The position numbers and the translations under genes were made by a program. DNA of 64,000 bases from CANMXU01 sp052030545 (GTDB lineage Bacteria > Pseudomonadota > Gammaproteobacteria > Enterobacterales > Alteromonadaceae), in assembly GCF_052030545.1 (NCBI RefSeq), contig NZ_JBPDIH010000001.1:186001-250000 (forward strand), given 5' to 3'. Shown here one piece after another: positions 9,671 to 17,376 of this stretch (its first letter is position 1; each line of letters begins with the position of its first letter). The notes beneath the pieces were generated by a model. The model worked only from the letters and a program-made list of their open reading frames with translations, was not told the origin of the DNA and made no database searches.

Positions 9671-11019
9671 TGAAGAAGCTTATTAATTTTGTATTACTTA
9701 CTGCATCTATTTCAGTAGGTTTTTCAACAACTGCTAATGCAAATCAGTTAGATGACTTATTAAAGCAAGTAAAAGCTGACCGTATTTCTGAAGCTAAAAT
9801 CGATAAAAAACGCGAAGCTGAATTTTTATCAGAACGCGCTGACAAACAAGCTTTATTAAACAAAGCGAAAAAAGAATTAGCAAATCAACGTGCTCGTAAC
9901 GAGCGTTTAACTAAAGAATATGCTGCTAATGAAATCACATTAGCGCAAAAAGAAGTTGAACTTGATAACGCTAAAGGTACTTTAGGTGAAATGTTCGGTG
10001 TTTCTCGTGCAGCTGCTGCCGATGCATACGGTCAAATCGCGACATCACTTGTAAGTGCTGAGTACCCAGGTCGTGGCGATGCATTAGATGCAATCGCAAA
10101 CGCTAAAGCTATTCCTGAGTTAGAACAACTTGAAGAATTATGGTTTGCTCTTCAAACTGAAATGACTCAATCAGGTGAAGTATCTCAATTTACTAGTGAA
10201 GTAACTAATCTTGACGGTTCTAAATCTACTGAAACAGTTACTCGTATCGGTACATTTAACTTAATCTCTGATAACGGTTACTTAACTTATAACGATGAAG
10301 TTGGCCAAGTTCAGCCTCTAGCTAAGCAGCCTGCAGGATACATTTCTGAAACTGCGTCTGGTTTTTCTGGTACGACTTCAGGTTACAAAGCAGTATATAT
10401 TGACCCTTCACGTGGCGCTATCTTAACGTTAGAAACTCGTAAGAAAACGCTTGAAGAGTTCTACCATCAAGGTGGCACAGTTGGTTACGCAATTACAGTA
10501 TTGTTAATCATCGGTTTCTTAATTGCATTAGAGCGTCTAATTGTACTAAGTGCAGTAAGCGCGAAAATGAATGCTCAACAGAAGAACCTTGAGCAACCAA
10601 ATGAAAACAACCCTCTAGGTCGTCTATTAAACGTATATCAAGAAAACAAAGGTGCTGACGCTGAAACGTTAGAGCTTAAACTTGATGAAGCTATTTTACG
10701 TGAAACTCCGCGTATTGAACGTGGTGTTAACCTAATCAAGATGTTTGCTGCTATTGCCCCACTAATGGGTCTATTAGGTACAGTAATCGGTATGATTTTA
10801 ACGTTCCAAACAATTACATTGTTCGGTACGGGTGACCCGAAACTTATGGCGGGTAACATCTCATTAGCGCTTGTAACAACTGCATTAGGTCTAATCGCTG
10901 CGTTACCACTAATTCTAGTACACAGTATTGTTGCTGGTAAGAGTAAAGCTGTTCTTCACAAATTAGACGAGCAAAGTGCTGGTTTGATTGCTGCTTTGGC
11001 AGAGAAGGAGTCTAAATAA
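9670..11019 (+). CDS. TtpC-like MotA/TolQ/ExbB proton channel protein with periplasmic coiled coil
   Basis: A 449-residue ExbB-family protein with a large N-terminal addition. Residues 1-25 are a signal peptide, about 30-110 form a charged coiled coil, and about 110-260 a periplasmic domain. The C-terminal third is the MotA/TolQ/ExbB channel: a first membrane helix near 272-292, and the paired helices around IAPLMGLLGTVIGMI and ALVTTALGLIAALPLILVHSI. This architecture is that of TtpC, which in Vibrio works with ExbB2, ExbD2 and TonB2. Start and stop overlap both neighbours by 1 nt (TAATG), indicating tight coupling. It likely links the inner-membrane motor to the outer-membrane receptor. Confidence 0.9.
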   Translation: MKKLINFVLLTASISVGFSTTANANQLDDLLKQVKADRISEAKIDKKREAEFLSERADKQALLNKAKKELANQRARNERLTKEYAANEITLAQKEVELDNAKGTLGEMFGVSRAAAADAYGQIATSLVSAEYPGRGDALDAIANAKAIPELEQLEELWFALQTEMTQSGEVSQFTSEVTNLDGSKSTETVTRIGTFNLISDNGYLTYNDEVGQVQPLAKQPAGYISETASGFSGTTSGYKAVYIDPSRGAILTLETRKKTLEEFYHQGGTVGYAITVLLIIGFLIALERLIVLSAVSAKMNAQQKNLEQPNENNPLGRLLNVYQENKGADAETLELKLDEAILRETPRIERGVNLIKMFAAIAPLMGLLGTVIGMILTFQTITLFGTGDPKLMAGNISLALVTTALGLIAALPLILVHSIVAGKSKAVLHKLDEQSAGLIAALAEKESK

Positions 11020-11543
11020 TGTTATTCCTGATAGAGCTTATTGAATCTGTCAGGAGTTTTGTTGCAACTGGCGGTGATGTACTTTACTTCGTCGCTGTTG
11101 CTCTCTTATTGATGTGGATTTTGATGATTGAACGTTTTTGGTTTTTAGCGTCAGTTTATCCTAAGATGCGTGATGATATTATCTCACGTTGGGATGCTAG
11201 AACCGATACAACATCATGGTATGCGCATCGAATCAGAGATACATGGATCTCCGAAGCGACAGAATTACTTGAGAAAAATATGATCACCATTAAGACCTTG
11301 GTGGCTATGTGTCCAATGATTGGTTTGCTAGGTACAGTAACGGGTATGATTTCAGTATTCGAAACTATGGCTCAGCAGGGCACAGGTAACCCACGTCTAA
11401 TGGCATCTGGTATATCTATGGCAACAATCCCGACTATGGCGGGTATGGTTGCAGCATTATCAGGCGTATTTTTTAGTTCAAGATTAGATGCAAAAGTTAA
11501 ACTAGCAAAGGCTAAACTGGTTGACAGTTTACCTCATCACTAG
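11019..11543 (+). CDS. exbB: ExbB-family proton channel protein (ExbB2-like)
   Basis: A 174-residue inner-membrane protein with the three-helix ExbB/TolQ plan: helix 1 near 18-40, and helices 2 and 3 around MCPMIGLLGTVTGMISVF and ATIPTMAGMVAALSGVFF. The pore-lining Thr/Gly motif GLLGTVTGM is present. It is shorter than E. coli ExbB (244), as is usual for ExbB2 proteins of TonB2 systems. With ExbD it forms the proton-driven motor that energises TonB. The start overlaps the stop of the TtpC-like gene by 1 nt, and exbD follows after 12 nt. Confidence 0.92.
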   Translation: MLFLIELIESVRSFVATGGDVLYFVAVALLLMWILMIERFWFLASVYPKMRDDIISRWDARTDTTSWYAHRIRDTWISEATELLEKNMITIKTLVAMCPMIGLLGTVTGMISVFETMAQQGTGNPRLMASGISMATIPTMAGMVAALSGVFFSSRLDAKVKLAKAKLVDSLPHH

Positions 11544-11555
11544 AGAGAAATTACA

Positions 11556-11957
11556 ATGGCACGTAAACGTATTCGTGAAGACGAAGAAGCAGCAGTTGAT
11601 ATGACACCGATGCTTGACATCGTATTCATCATGTTGATCTTCTTCATCGTAACTACCTCATTCGTAAAAGAAGCAGGTATTGAAGTAAATAAACCAAAAG
11701 CTGCTAATCAAAGCACCCAAAAATCAGCCAACATTTTTGTTGCTGTAAAAGATACTGGTGAAATTTGGTTAGACAAGCGTCGCGTTGATGTCGAACGTGT
11801 TGCGGCTAACATTGAAAAATTATTAGCTGAGCAACCAACTGATGTTGTTATCATCCAAGCTGACAAAGATGCAAAACATGGCGTTGTTGTTAAAGTAATG
11901 GATGCAATTAAGGAAGCAGGCATAGATCGTATTTCTATTGCAGCAGCAAAGGGGTAG
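11556..11957 (+). CDS. exbD: ExbD-family biopolymer transport protein
   Basis: A 133-residue protein with a short cytoplasmic N-terminus, one membrane helix (about 18-40) and a periplasmic domain. The helix contains MTPMLDIVFIMLIFFIVTTSF, with the conserved proton-conducting Asp in DIVF at about residue 22. The periplasmic part (about 60-133) has the usual ExbD/TolR alternating fold, ending with an AGIDRISIAA strand. It works with ExbB and TonB. A good ribosome binding site (AGAGAAA) precedes the ATG, and tonB starts 3 nt after its stop. Confidence 0.94.
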   Translation: MARKRIREDEEAAVDMTPMLDIVFIMLIFFIVTTSFVKEAGIEVNKPKAANQSTQKSANIFVAVKDTGEIWLDKRRVDVERVAANIEKLLAEQPTDVVIIQADKDAKHGVVVKVMDAIKEAGIDRISIAAAKG

Positions 11958-11960
11958 TTT

Positions 11961-12578
11961 ATGGTTCGCTTTTTAGTATCAATACTATTAGGCGCAGCAG
12001 TAACTTTTGGATTGTTTTCACTAATGGCTTTCCTTGTTACCGGTGCTAACCGCGGTAACGAAGAACCAGTTGAAAATATCATCGTGGAAGTTAATACTAC
12101 GCCGCCTAAATCTGCAGCAGAGCAGCGCCGTCGTGTACCGCCGCCGCCGCCTCCGCCGCCTAAAACGCCGCCTAAACCTCAAGCTCCAGAGCCTGAAGTT
12201 AATAACGACACTAGTGGACTTACGTTTAATATGCCAGGCGTGCAACTAGCAGGTGCAAATACCGGTATTTCTGCACCAGGTTCTGGTTTTGGTCGTGACG
12301 GCGAAGCAACACCAATTGTACGAATTGAGCCTAAATACCCAATTCAAGCAGCACGTGATGGTAAAGAAGGTTGGGTTAAACTTTCATTTACTATTAACGA
12401 GATTGGTGGTGTTGAAGACGTTAAAGTTATCGAAGCTCAGCCTAAGCGTATTTTTGATAAAGAAGCAAAACGCGCGCTTAGAAAGTGGAAATATAAACCT
12501 AAAGTTGTTGATGGTAAGCCACAAAGACAACCAGGTTTAACCGTACAGTTAGACTTTAAAATGGATGGAGGAAGTTAA
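11961..12578 (+). CDS. tonB: TonB family energy transducer (TonB2-like)
   Basis: A 205-residue TonB: one N-terminal membrane anchor (about 4-30), a proline-rich periplasmic spacer with VPPPPPPPPKTPPKP (about 58-74), and a C-terminal TonB domain (about 113-203) containing RIEPKYPIQAARDGKEGWV and the YKPKVVDGKP loop. The spacer is short, as in TonB2 proteins, which may explain the need for the accessory periplasmic proteins encoded alongside. It transmits proton-motive force to outer-membrane receptors for iron complexes, vitamin B12 or sugars. No receptor gene is in the window. Confidence 0.94.
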   Translation: MVRFLVSILLGAAVTFGLFSLMAFLVTGANRGNEEPVENIIVEVNTTPPKSAAEQRRRVPPPPPPPPKTPPKPQAPEPEVNNDTSGLTFNMPGVQLAGANTGISAPGSGFGRDGEATPIVRIEPKYPIQAARDGKEGWVKLSFTINEIGGVEDVKVIEAQPKRIFDKEAKRALRKWKYKPKVVDGKPQRQPGLTVQLDFKMDGGS

Positions 12579-12580
12579 TA

Positions 12581-13843
12581 ATGACGTTTAAAAAAATATT
12601 GACTTCAGCTGTTGTCGTTTCTTCATTATTAGCAGCGCAATTGCCAATGGCTTCAACAGCTATGGCAGCAGAAACTAAAAAAGAAGAAAAGAAAAAGCGC
12701 CCAACACAGTTAGTTGGCCAAAGTGTAGGTAAAAAAGTAGCTAAAGCTTTTGAACTATACTCTGCTGACGATATTGATGGTGCGCTAGTTGTCTTACTTG
12801 ATATTGAAGCCAAGAAAGATTACGACAAAGCTTATGTTGCACGTTTTATCGCGGTAATGTACGCCACCAAAGGTGACGAAAAGAAAGCGATTGATTACCT
12901 TAAACAAGCCGTAGCTCCTGATATCCTTAATGAAGGCGATCATGGTGAAGCGTTGAAATTATTAGCTGACTTGCAAATGCAAGGCAAAGACTATAAAGAA
13001 GCGCTTAAAAACTACCAAGCTTGGATGGACTTTACTGGTAAGTCAGACGGCAATACTTGGGTTAAAATTGGTCAAGCTTATTCAGAGCTTAAGCAATTAG
13101 ACAAAGTTATTGCCCCTGCTGATAAAGCAATTGCGGCGTTTGGCGACAAGCAAAATCAAAACCCTTATGTTCTTAAAATTCAGTCTTACTATGAACGCAA
13201 GAAATATAAAGAGGCCATTGATGTTTTAGAAACAGTACTTCAAGTATTCCCTGAGAATAAAACTTGGTGGACCCAGCTTGGTATGTTTCATTTACTTGTC
13301 GAAGACTACAAAAGTGGTTTAGAAGTATTATCACTTGCGTATAAGCAAGGCTTTTTAGATAAAGAATCTCAAATTAAAACCTTAGCGAGTTTATATTCTT
13401 CTAATGAAGTTCCGCATAAAGCGGCCATGTTATTAGAAAAGCATATCGATTCTGGTTTAGTAACAAGAGATGACTCTAACGTTGCCTCTTTAGCTAATGC
13501 ATGGCATGCCGCTTTAGAGATAGATAAAGCGGCTAAATATTATGGTGAATTAGCGAAAATGACTAATGATGCCAAATATTATCGCAAACAGGGCATGTTG
13601 CTTAAGCAAGATGAACAGTTTAAGAAAGCGATTGTTGCATTAAACAAAGCGTTAGAAATTGATAAAAAAGATGCTGGTCGAGTTCACATGAGCTTAGCTG
13701 AATCTTATTTCTATCTAGAAAACTATAAACTAGCTTATAGCAATATTAAGAAAGCTCAAAAAGATCCGAAAACTAAGCGTGCAGCTAGTGGCTGGGTTGG
13801 CTTTATTAAAGATACTGCTGAACGTAAAGGTAAGTCTCTTTAA
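12581..13843 (+). CDS. TPR-repeat periplasmic protein of the TonB system
   Basis: A 420-residue exported protein. After a signal peptide (about 1-30) comes a Lys/Glu-rich linker and then tetratricopeptide-type helical pairs through most of the length, e.g. AKYYGELAKMTNDAKYYRKQ and AIVALNKALEIDKKDAGRV. Its ATG is 2 nt after the tonB stop. TPR proteins are regular last genes of TtpC-ExbB2-ExbD2-TonB2 clusters and are thought to act as periplasmic scaffolds. No enzymatic motif is present. A strong terminator follows, so this is the end of the six-gene operon. Confidence 0.88.
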   Translation: MTFKKILTSAVVVSSLLAAQLPMASTAMAAETKKEEKKKRPTQLVGQSVGKKVAKAFELYSADDIDGALVVLLDIEAKKDYDKAYVARFIAVMYATKGDEKKAIDYLKQAVAPDILNEGDHGEALKLLADLQMQGKDYKEALKNYQAWMDFTGKSDGNTWVKIGQAYSELKQLDKVIAPADKAIAAFGDKQNQNPYVLKIQSYYERKKYKEAIDVLETVLQVFPENKTWWTQLGMFHLLVEDYKSGLEVLSLAYKQGFLDKESQIKTLASLYSSNEVPHKAAMLLEKHIDSGLVTRDDSNVASLANAWHAALEIDKAAKYYGELAKMTNDAKYYRKQGMLLKQDEQFKKAIVALNKALEIDKKDAGRVHMSLAESYFYLENYKLAYSNIKKAQKDPKTKRAASGWVGFIKDTAERKGKSL

Positions 13844-13877
13844 TTTTTAATGATGAGACTAACGTGTTAAGTTATTT

Positions 13878-13907
13878 AAAAAACCTCACTAATGTGAGGT
13901 TTTTTTT
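13878..13907 (+). terminator. Rho-independent terminator of the TonB operon
   Basis: AACCTCAC and GTGAGGTT form a stem around TAAT at 13882-13898, with A-tract before and an eight-T run after. It lies 35 nt downstream of the TPR gene. The flanking A-run means it may also work for the convergent minus-strand gene. Confidence 0.9.
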
Positions 13908-13922
13908 GCCTATTATATCGCT

Positions 13923-14693
13923 TCATTTTCGCTTTATTAGTAGGGACCTAGACTTAACGATCACAATAGTTAGCATCAATATAATTGCCGCAAGTGGCAA
14001 ACTACCGCCGTGCTCGATATAGACTTCTTCATATACCTGATCAAATTCAGCACTTTCAAGTGGTAAAGCGTAAAGGCTGTTGGTGTCATAAGCACTAAAG
14101 CTTGCTACTGGCCCATTAGTACCTACGTGAAATAGCTCAATTAAAATATCGTAATGCCCACTTGGGTAGCCTGAGCTGAGCGTGGTGATCACTTCGTAAC
14201 TGTCGTCAGCACTATCGCCTGTGATGAAAAAGTTATCTGTACTGTGCAAATATTCCCAGGTTTCGTTATTGGCACTAATGTAGATATCGGCATAAACTTC
14301 AGCGGTTAATTCACCACTGTAACTATAAAGATCAGCGTCAAATACAATTGAAAATGTGCGGTAGTATTGGTCGCCGTCAAAATCGTCTATCAAATAGGTT
14401 TGCGCGTCAAAGAAGCTAAACTCTAGATAGATGCCATTATTCGCCGTGATATATTGACTCGGTTCGACACTTTGATACTGAGATACGCCTTGATGATAGT
14501 TGCTCTGGGATTGAGTACTTTGTGAGTAAGTGCTTTGTGATTGGAGCGCCAGTGGATCCGCTAAACTTTGCTTAGAAAGCATCGCAAGTATAATTATCAA
14601 CAGTAATTGGATGTAAACCTGCGTTTGTGCTGACCCGCTTTGTTTGCCAGATTTATAAATTTTTTTAGGTATATCTTGGGGAGCTAATCTCAT
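13923..14693 (-). CDS. Choice-of-anchor H-type surface protein with GlyGly-CTERM-like tail
   Basis: A 256-residue secreted protein. A long basic N-terminus precedes a signal helix (about 28-42, ending in SLADP). A Ser/Gln/Tyr-rich low-complexity linker (about 50-80) follows, then a beta-rich domain with paired Asp, e.g. LIDDFDGDQYYRTFSIVFDADLY. The C-terminus has GGSLPLAA, a hydrophobic helix and a basic tail (KRK), i.e. a GlyGly-CTERM-like sorting signal expected to be cut by a rhombosortase. This fits the choice-of-anchor H family. No rhombosortase is in the window. It is divergent from the PepSY-phoP-phoQ operon and carries the same PhoP-box-like repeat. Function unknown. Confidence 0.7.
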   Translation of the reverse strand: MRLAPQDIPKKIYKSGKQSGSAQTQVYIQLLLIIILAMLSKQSLADPLALQSQSTYSQSTQSQSNYHQGVSQYQSVEPSQYITANNGIYLEFSFFDAQTYLIDDFDGDQYYRTFSIVFDADLYSYSGELTAEVYADIYISANNETWEYLHSTDNFFITGDSADDSYEVITTLSSGYPSGHYDILIELFHVGTNGPVASFSAYDTNSLYALPLESAEFDQVYEEVYIEHGGSLPLAAIILMLTIVIVKSRSLLIKRK

Positions 14694-14725
14694 AACTGTC
14701 TTCCTTAAATGGTTAAGTTAACCGT

Positions 14726-14760
14726 ATTAAAACTTAAGGAATATGAACCTAAACTGAACG
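14726..14760 (-). promoter_or_regulatory. PhoP-box-like promoter of the anchored surface protein
   Basis: Read on the minus strand: CGTTCA-N5-GGTTCA (complement of 14744-14760), then 12 nt, then TTTAAT (complement of 14726-14731) as a -10 with 5 of 6 consensus bases. Hexamer spacing and distance to the -10 equal those of the two plus-strand copies at 14790 and 17306. The start codon is 33 nt below the -10. Confidence 0.65.
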
Positions 14761-14789
14761 AAGTTATCACGCTAGACTATTGCTTTTTG

Positions 14790-14824
14790 TGTTCAGCTAG
14801 GGTTCATTTGTGTTAGTTTATAAT
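14790..14824 (+). promoter_or_regulatory. PhoP-box-like promoter of the PepSY-phoP-phoQ operon
   Basis: TGTTCA at 14790-14795 and GGTTCA at 14801-14806 are direct repeats with 5 nt between them. The -10 TATAAT at 14819-14824 starts exactly 12 nt further on. No -35 hexamer is apparent; the repeat takes its place, as in PhoP-activated promoters. This implies autoregulation by the regulator encoded in the same operon. Confidence 0.7.
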
Positions 14825-14915
14825 GCTCTATGAGAGAAAGTTCTATTGTTTACTAAGTCTATAATTTAACCCTAGGTTGTATGTCAATGATGAAGAGAGT
14901 ACGAAAGGCCTAACA

Positions 14916-15206
14916 ATGAAACCTATATGGCTAGTCATAATTATTTCCGTTTTTATTACTGGCAGCTTAAGTGAAAGTGCTTGGGCTGATACTCGTAATA
15001 AGAAACCGCCTATAGCGGCTAAAAATAAATTAAAAATTAAAAGCCCTCAACAAGCAGCACAACTGGTAAAAAGACGCACAGGCGGCAAAATACTTAAAGT
15101 TCGCCCTTCAGGCAAAAATAGCTATCAAGTTAAAGTATTAAAAGAAAATGGCCATATTGTTTCTATGTCAGTAGATGCTTCCTCTGGCCGGATCAAAGGA
15201 AGGTAA
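14916..15206 (+). CDS. PepSY domain protein
   Basis: A 96-residue exported protein: signal peptide with cleavage near SAWAD (about residue 24), a basic linker, and a PepSY domain (about 40-95) with SPQQAAQLVKRRTGGKILKV and a final VDASSGRIKGR. PepSY domains are small periplasmic or membrane-associated modules often encoded beside two-component systems and thought to inhibit proteases or modulate sensors. The ATG at 14916 starts the signal peptide and has GAAAGG upstream; an in-frame ATG 39 nt earlier is unlikely. The stop overlaps the regulator start by 1 nt, so the three genes form one operon. A role as a periplasmic cofactor of the kinase is inferred. Confidence 0.85.
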   Translation: MKPIWLVIIISVFITGSLSESAWADTRNKKPPIAAKNKLKIKSPQQAAQLVKRRTGGKILKVRPSGKNSYQVKVLKENGHIVSMSVDASSGRIKGR

Positions 15207-15895
15207 TGATGCGTTTATTGCTTGTTGAAGATGACCCATTACTACAAAAGAATTTAAAAACACATTTATTGGCTGAAAACTACTCGGTCGATATTGCATC
15301 TGATGGTGAACAAGGGTTGTTCCAAGGAACTGAATATCCTTATGACGCTGCAATCATCGATATTGGTTTGCCAAAGTTAAATGGTATTGAGCTGATTAAA
15401 GCCTTGCGTACTAAAAATATTTTATTTCCCATTATCGTGCTCACGGCAAGAGATAGTTGGCAAGATAAAGTGGCGGGGCTAGACGCTGGCGCAGACGACT
15501 ATTTAACAAAACCATTTCATTCACAAGAGCTAAGTGCACGTTTAAATGCCTTAATAAGGCGAAGTGCAGGCCAAGCGAGTCCTATCATCGAAAATGGTCC
15601 GTTAGCCGTTAATACTAGCAGCATGCTGGTCACCATGAACGGAGAGACAATTAGCTTAAGCAGTTATGAATATAAGTTGTTGGCCTATTTAATCATGCAT
15701 ATTGGTGAAGTTAAATCGAAAACCATACTCACCGAACATATTTATGACCAAGACTTTGATTTAGACTCCAACGTCATTGAAGTCTTTATTCGTCGTTTGC
15801 GAAAAAAGATAGATCCAGAAAATAAATACAACTTTATTCAAACGCTTCGAGGGCAAGGTTATATGATTCGCCCCCTTGACACAGAGGCGGAATAA
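15206..15895 (+). CDS. phoP: PhoP-like OmpR-family response regulator
   Basis: A 229-residue regulator: receiver domain (about 1-118) with the acidic pair EDD at residues 8-10, phosphorylated Asp in IIDIGLP (about residue 52), and LTKPFH with the conserved Lys; then a winged-helix DNA-binding domain (about 130-225). The segment LTARDSWQDKVAGLDAGADDYLTKPFH (split for reading: LTARDSWQDKV, AGADDYLTKPFH) closely resembles E. coli PhoP, as does the end RGQGYMIRPL. Two ATGs stand in tandem (15206, 15209); either may start. It is coupled to the PepSY gene and the kinase. The symbol is given for family resemblance; Mg sensing is not shown. Confidence 0.82.
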   Translation: MMRLLLVEDDPLLQKNLKTHLLAENYSVDIASDGEQGLFQGTEYPYDAAIIDIGLPKLNGIELIKALRTKNILFPIIVLTARDSWQDKVAGLDAGADDYLTKPFHSQELSARLNALIRRSAGQASPIIENGPLAVNTSSMLVTMNGETISLSSYEYKLLAYLIMHIGEVKSKTILTEHIYDQDFDLDSNVIEVFIRRLRKKIDPENKYNFIQTLRGQGYMIRPLDTEAE

Positions 15896-15896
15896 T

Positions 15897-17288
15897 TTGC
15901 TCAGAAAGCTATTGGATAGGACATTTTGGCAAACCCGTTCGCTTAAAGCTAGGTTGATTGTTAGTACCTCACTGCTCGGTATTTTACTCATTCCAGTTGT
16001 TGCCATTACCTTAAATAGTGCGTTTGAACGACAACTAAAAATATCGATAGAAAACGAGCTCAATGCTTATAGTTACGCTATTTTGGCCGTTGCTGAAACA
16101 GAAGATGATACGCTGTTTATGCCAGAGCAATTGTTAGAGAATCAATTCAACGTTATTCAATCAGGCTTATATGCGCTTATTACGCAATCTTTAAGCGTTA
16201 ATGACAAAAATCAATTACACGCTGAAAATTATCAGCTACTTTGGCATTCACCCTCGTGGCTGTCGATGCCCCTACCTGCAAGATTTTCCAAGCCAAAAGT
16301 CGGACAATCAATAATGAAAGCAATTAGCATTGAAGATACGCCGCACATTGTTTTTAGCTTTAGTGTCAGCTTTAGTTCGGGTGACAAAGAGTTTCCTATC
16401 ACCTTGCATATCATTAAAGAGCAATCTGACTATTTATTGTTGGAGCAGGAATTTAAGCAAAAAGTTTGGAGTTGGTTAGGGATCTTGATATCCGTATTTT
16501 TGATTATTCAATTGGTATGGTTATACTTTACGCTAAAACCCTTGTCTCGTTTAACAGCAGAGCTTGAAAGTATTGAACTTGGCAAGAGTCAGGTGTTGAA
16601 AGGGCGTTACCCTGATGAAATAGAGCCGGTGATCAAGCAAGTTAATACGTTATTAAAAACTGAGCAGCAACAAAGACAACGCTACCGAAATGCTTTATCA
16701 GATCTTGCCCATCGATTAAAAACACCATTATCCGTTATTCAAAGTCAACCTGCGTTAGATGAAGTCACAAAAGAGCAGTTAACTGTTGTTGATAACATGA
16801 TCGAACATCAATTAAAACGTGCGCAAAGTGCCGGTGATTCTGCCTGGCACTTAGGGGTAAATATTAACGAAACGGTTAATAAGCTGATGAGTGCCTTGGA
16901 AAAAATTTACTGCCAACGCAAACTCTCTTTCCAATTGGATATTGATGATGCGGCAATTTTTAAAGGCGATGAAGCTGATTTAATGGAAATATTAGGAAAT
17001 TTGCTTGATAACGCCTGTAAAGCCGCTAAGCAGCAAATTGCAATTGAAGTCAAAATCATTGGCAAACTACTTAGGGTTTCTGTTGAAGATGACGGCATGG
17101 GTATCGACGATGATGAAAAAGAAGTTATTTTACAACGTGGCGTACGTGCAGATACTTATGATAAAGGTCATGGTATAGGCTTAGCGATTGTGCGAGACTT
17201 AGTTGCTAGCTACCATGGACAGTTAATTGTTTCTCGTTCAGAGCGTTATCATGGCGCCAAGTTTGTTATTACCTTTCGTCAAAATTAA
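15897..17288 (+). CDS. phoQ: PhoQ-like sensor histidine kinase
   Basis: A kinase of about 463 residues. Order: membrane helix 1 (about 20-40), a periplasmic sensor domain (about 42-190), membrane helix 2 (about 195-218), a HAMP-like linker, the phospho-acceptor motif LSDLAHRLKTPL with His at about 272, and an HATPase domain with NLLDNACKAAK (N box), DDGMGI (G1) and GHGIGLAIV (G2). LAHRLKTPL closely resembles the PhoQ H box. The start is probably TTG at 15897, with GAGGCGGA at 15884-15891 upstream; a TTG at 15876 would overlap the regulator by 20 nt and has no ribosome binding site. It likely phosphorylates the upstream regulator. The signal is unknown. Confidence 0.82.
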   Translation: MLRKLLDRTFWQTRSLKARLIVSTSLLGILLIPVVAITLNSAFERQLKISIENELNAYSYAILAVAETEDDTLFMPEQLLENQFNVIQSGLYALITQSLSVNDKNQLHAENYQLLWHSPSWLSMPLPARFSKPKVGQSIMKAISIEDTPHIVFSFSVSFSSGDKEFPITLHIIKEQSDYLLLEQEFKQKVWSWLGILISVFLIIQLVWLYFTLKPLSRLTAELESIELGKSQVLKGRYPDEIEPVIKQVNTLLKTEQQQRQRYRNALSDLAHRLKTPLSVIQSQPALDEVTKEQLTVVDNMIEHQLKRAQSAGDSAWHLGVNINETVNKLMSALEKIYCQRKLSFQLDIDDAAIFKGDEADLMEILGNLLDNACKAAKQQIAIEVKIIGKLLRVSVEDDGMGIDDDEKEVILQRGVRADTYDKGHGIGLAIVRDLVASYHGQLIVSRSERYHGAKFVITFRQN

Positions 17289-17305
17289 GTTGTTTTCTAA
17301 GACAA

Positions 17306-17340
17306 TGTTCAGCTAATGTTCAGATAGGCTTTGTTATCTT
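17306..17340 (+). promoter_or_regulatory. PhoP-box-like promoter of the DUF3300 gene
   Basis: TGTTCA at 17306-17311 and TGTTCA at 17317-17322 are direct repeats with 5 nt between them. A -10-like TATCTT at 17335-17340 begins 12 nt downstream. The spacer GCTAA is nearly the same as GCTAG in the copy at 14790. This gives the DUF3300 gene its own start after phoQ. Confidence 0.65.
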
Positions 17341-17376
17341 AGTATCATCAAAAAATCGTTTTTAAAGGATGGCCAA

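Noticed and set aside
15876..15896. phoQ start at TTG 15876
   Set aside because: It has no Shine-Dalgarno and would overlap phoP by 20 nt, while TTG 15897 has GAGGCGGA upstream.
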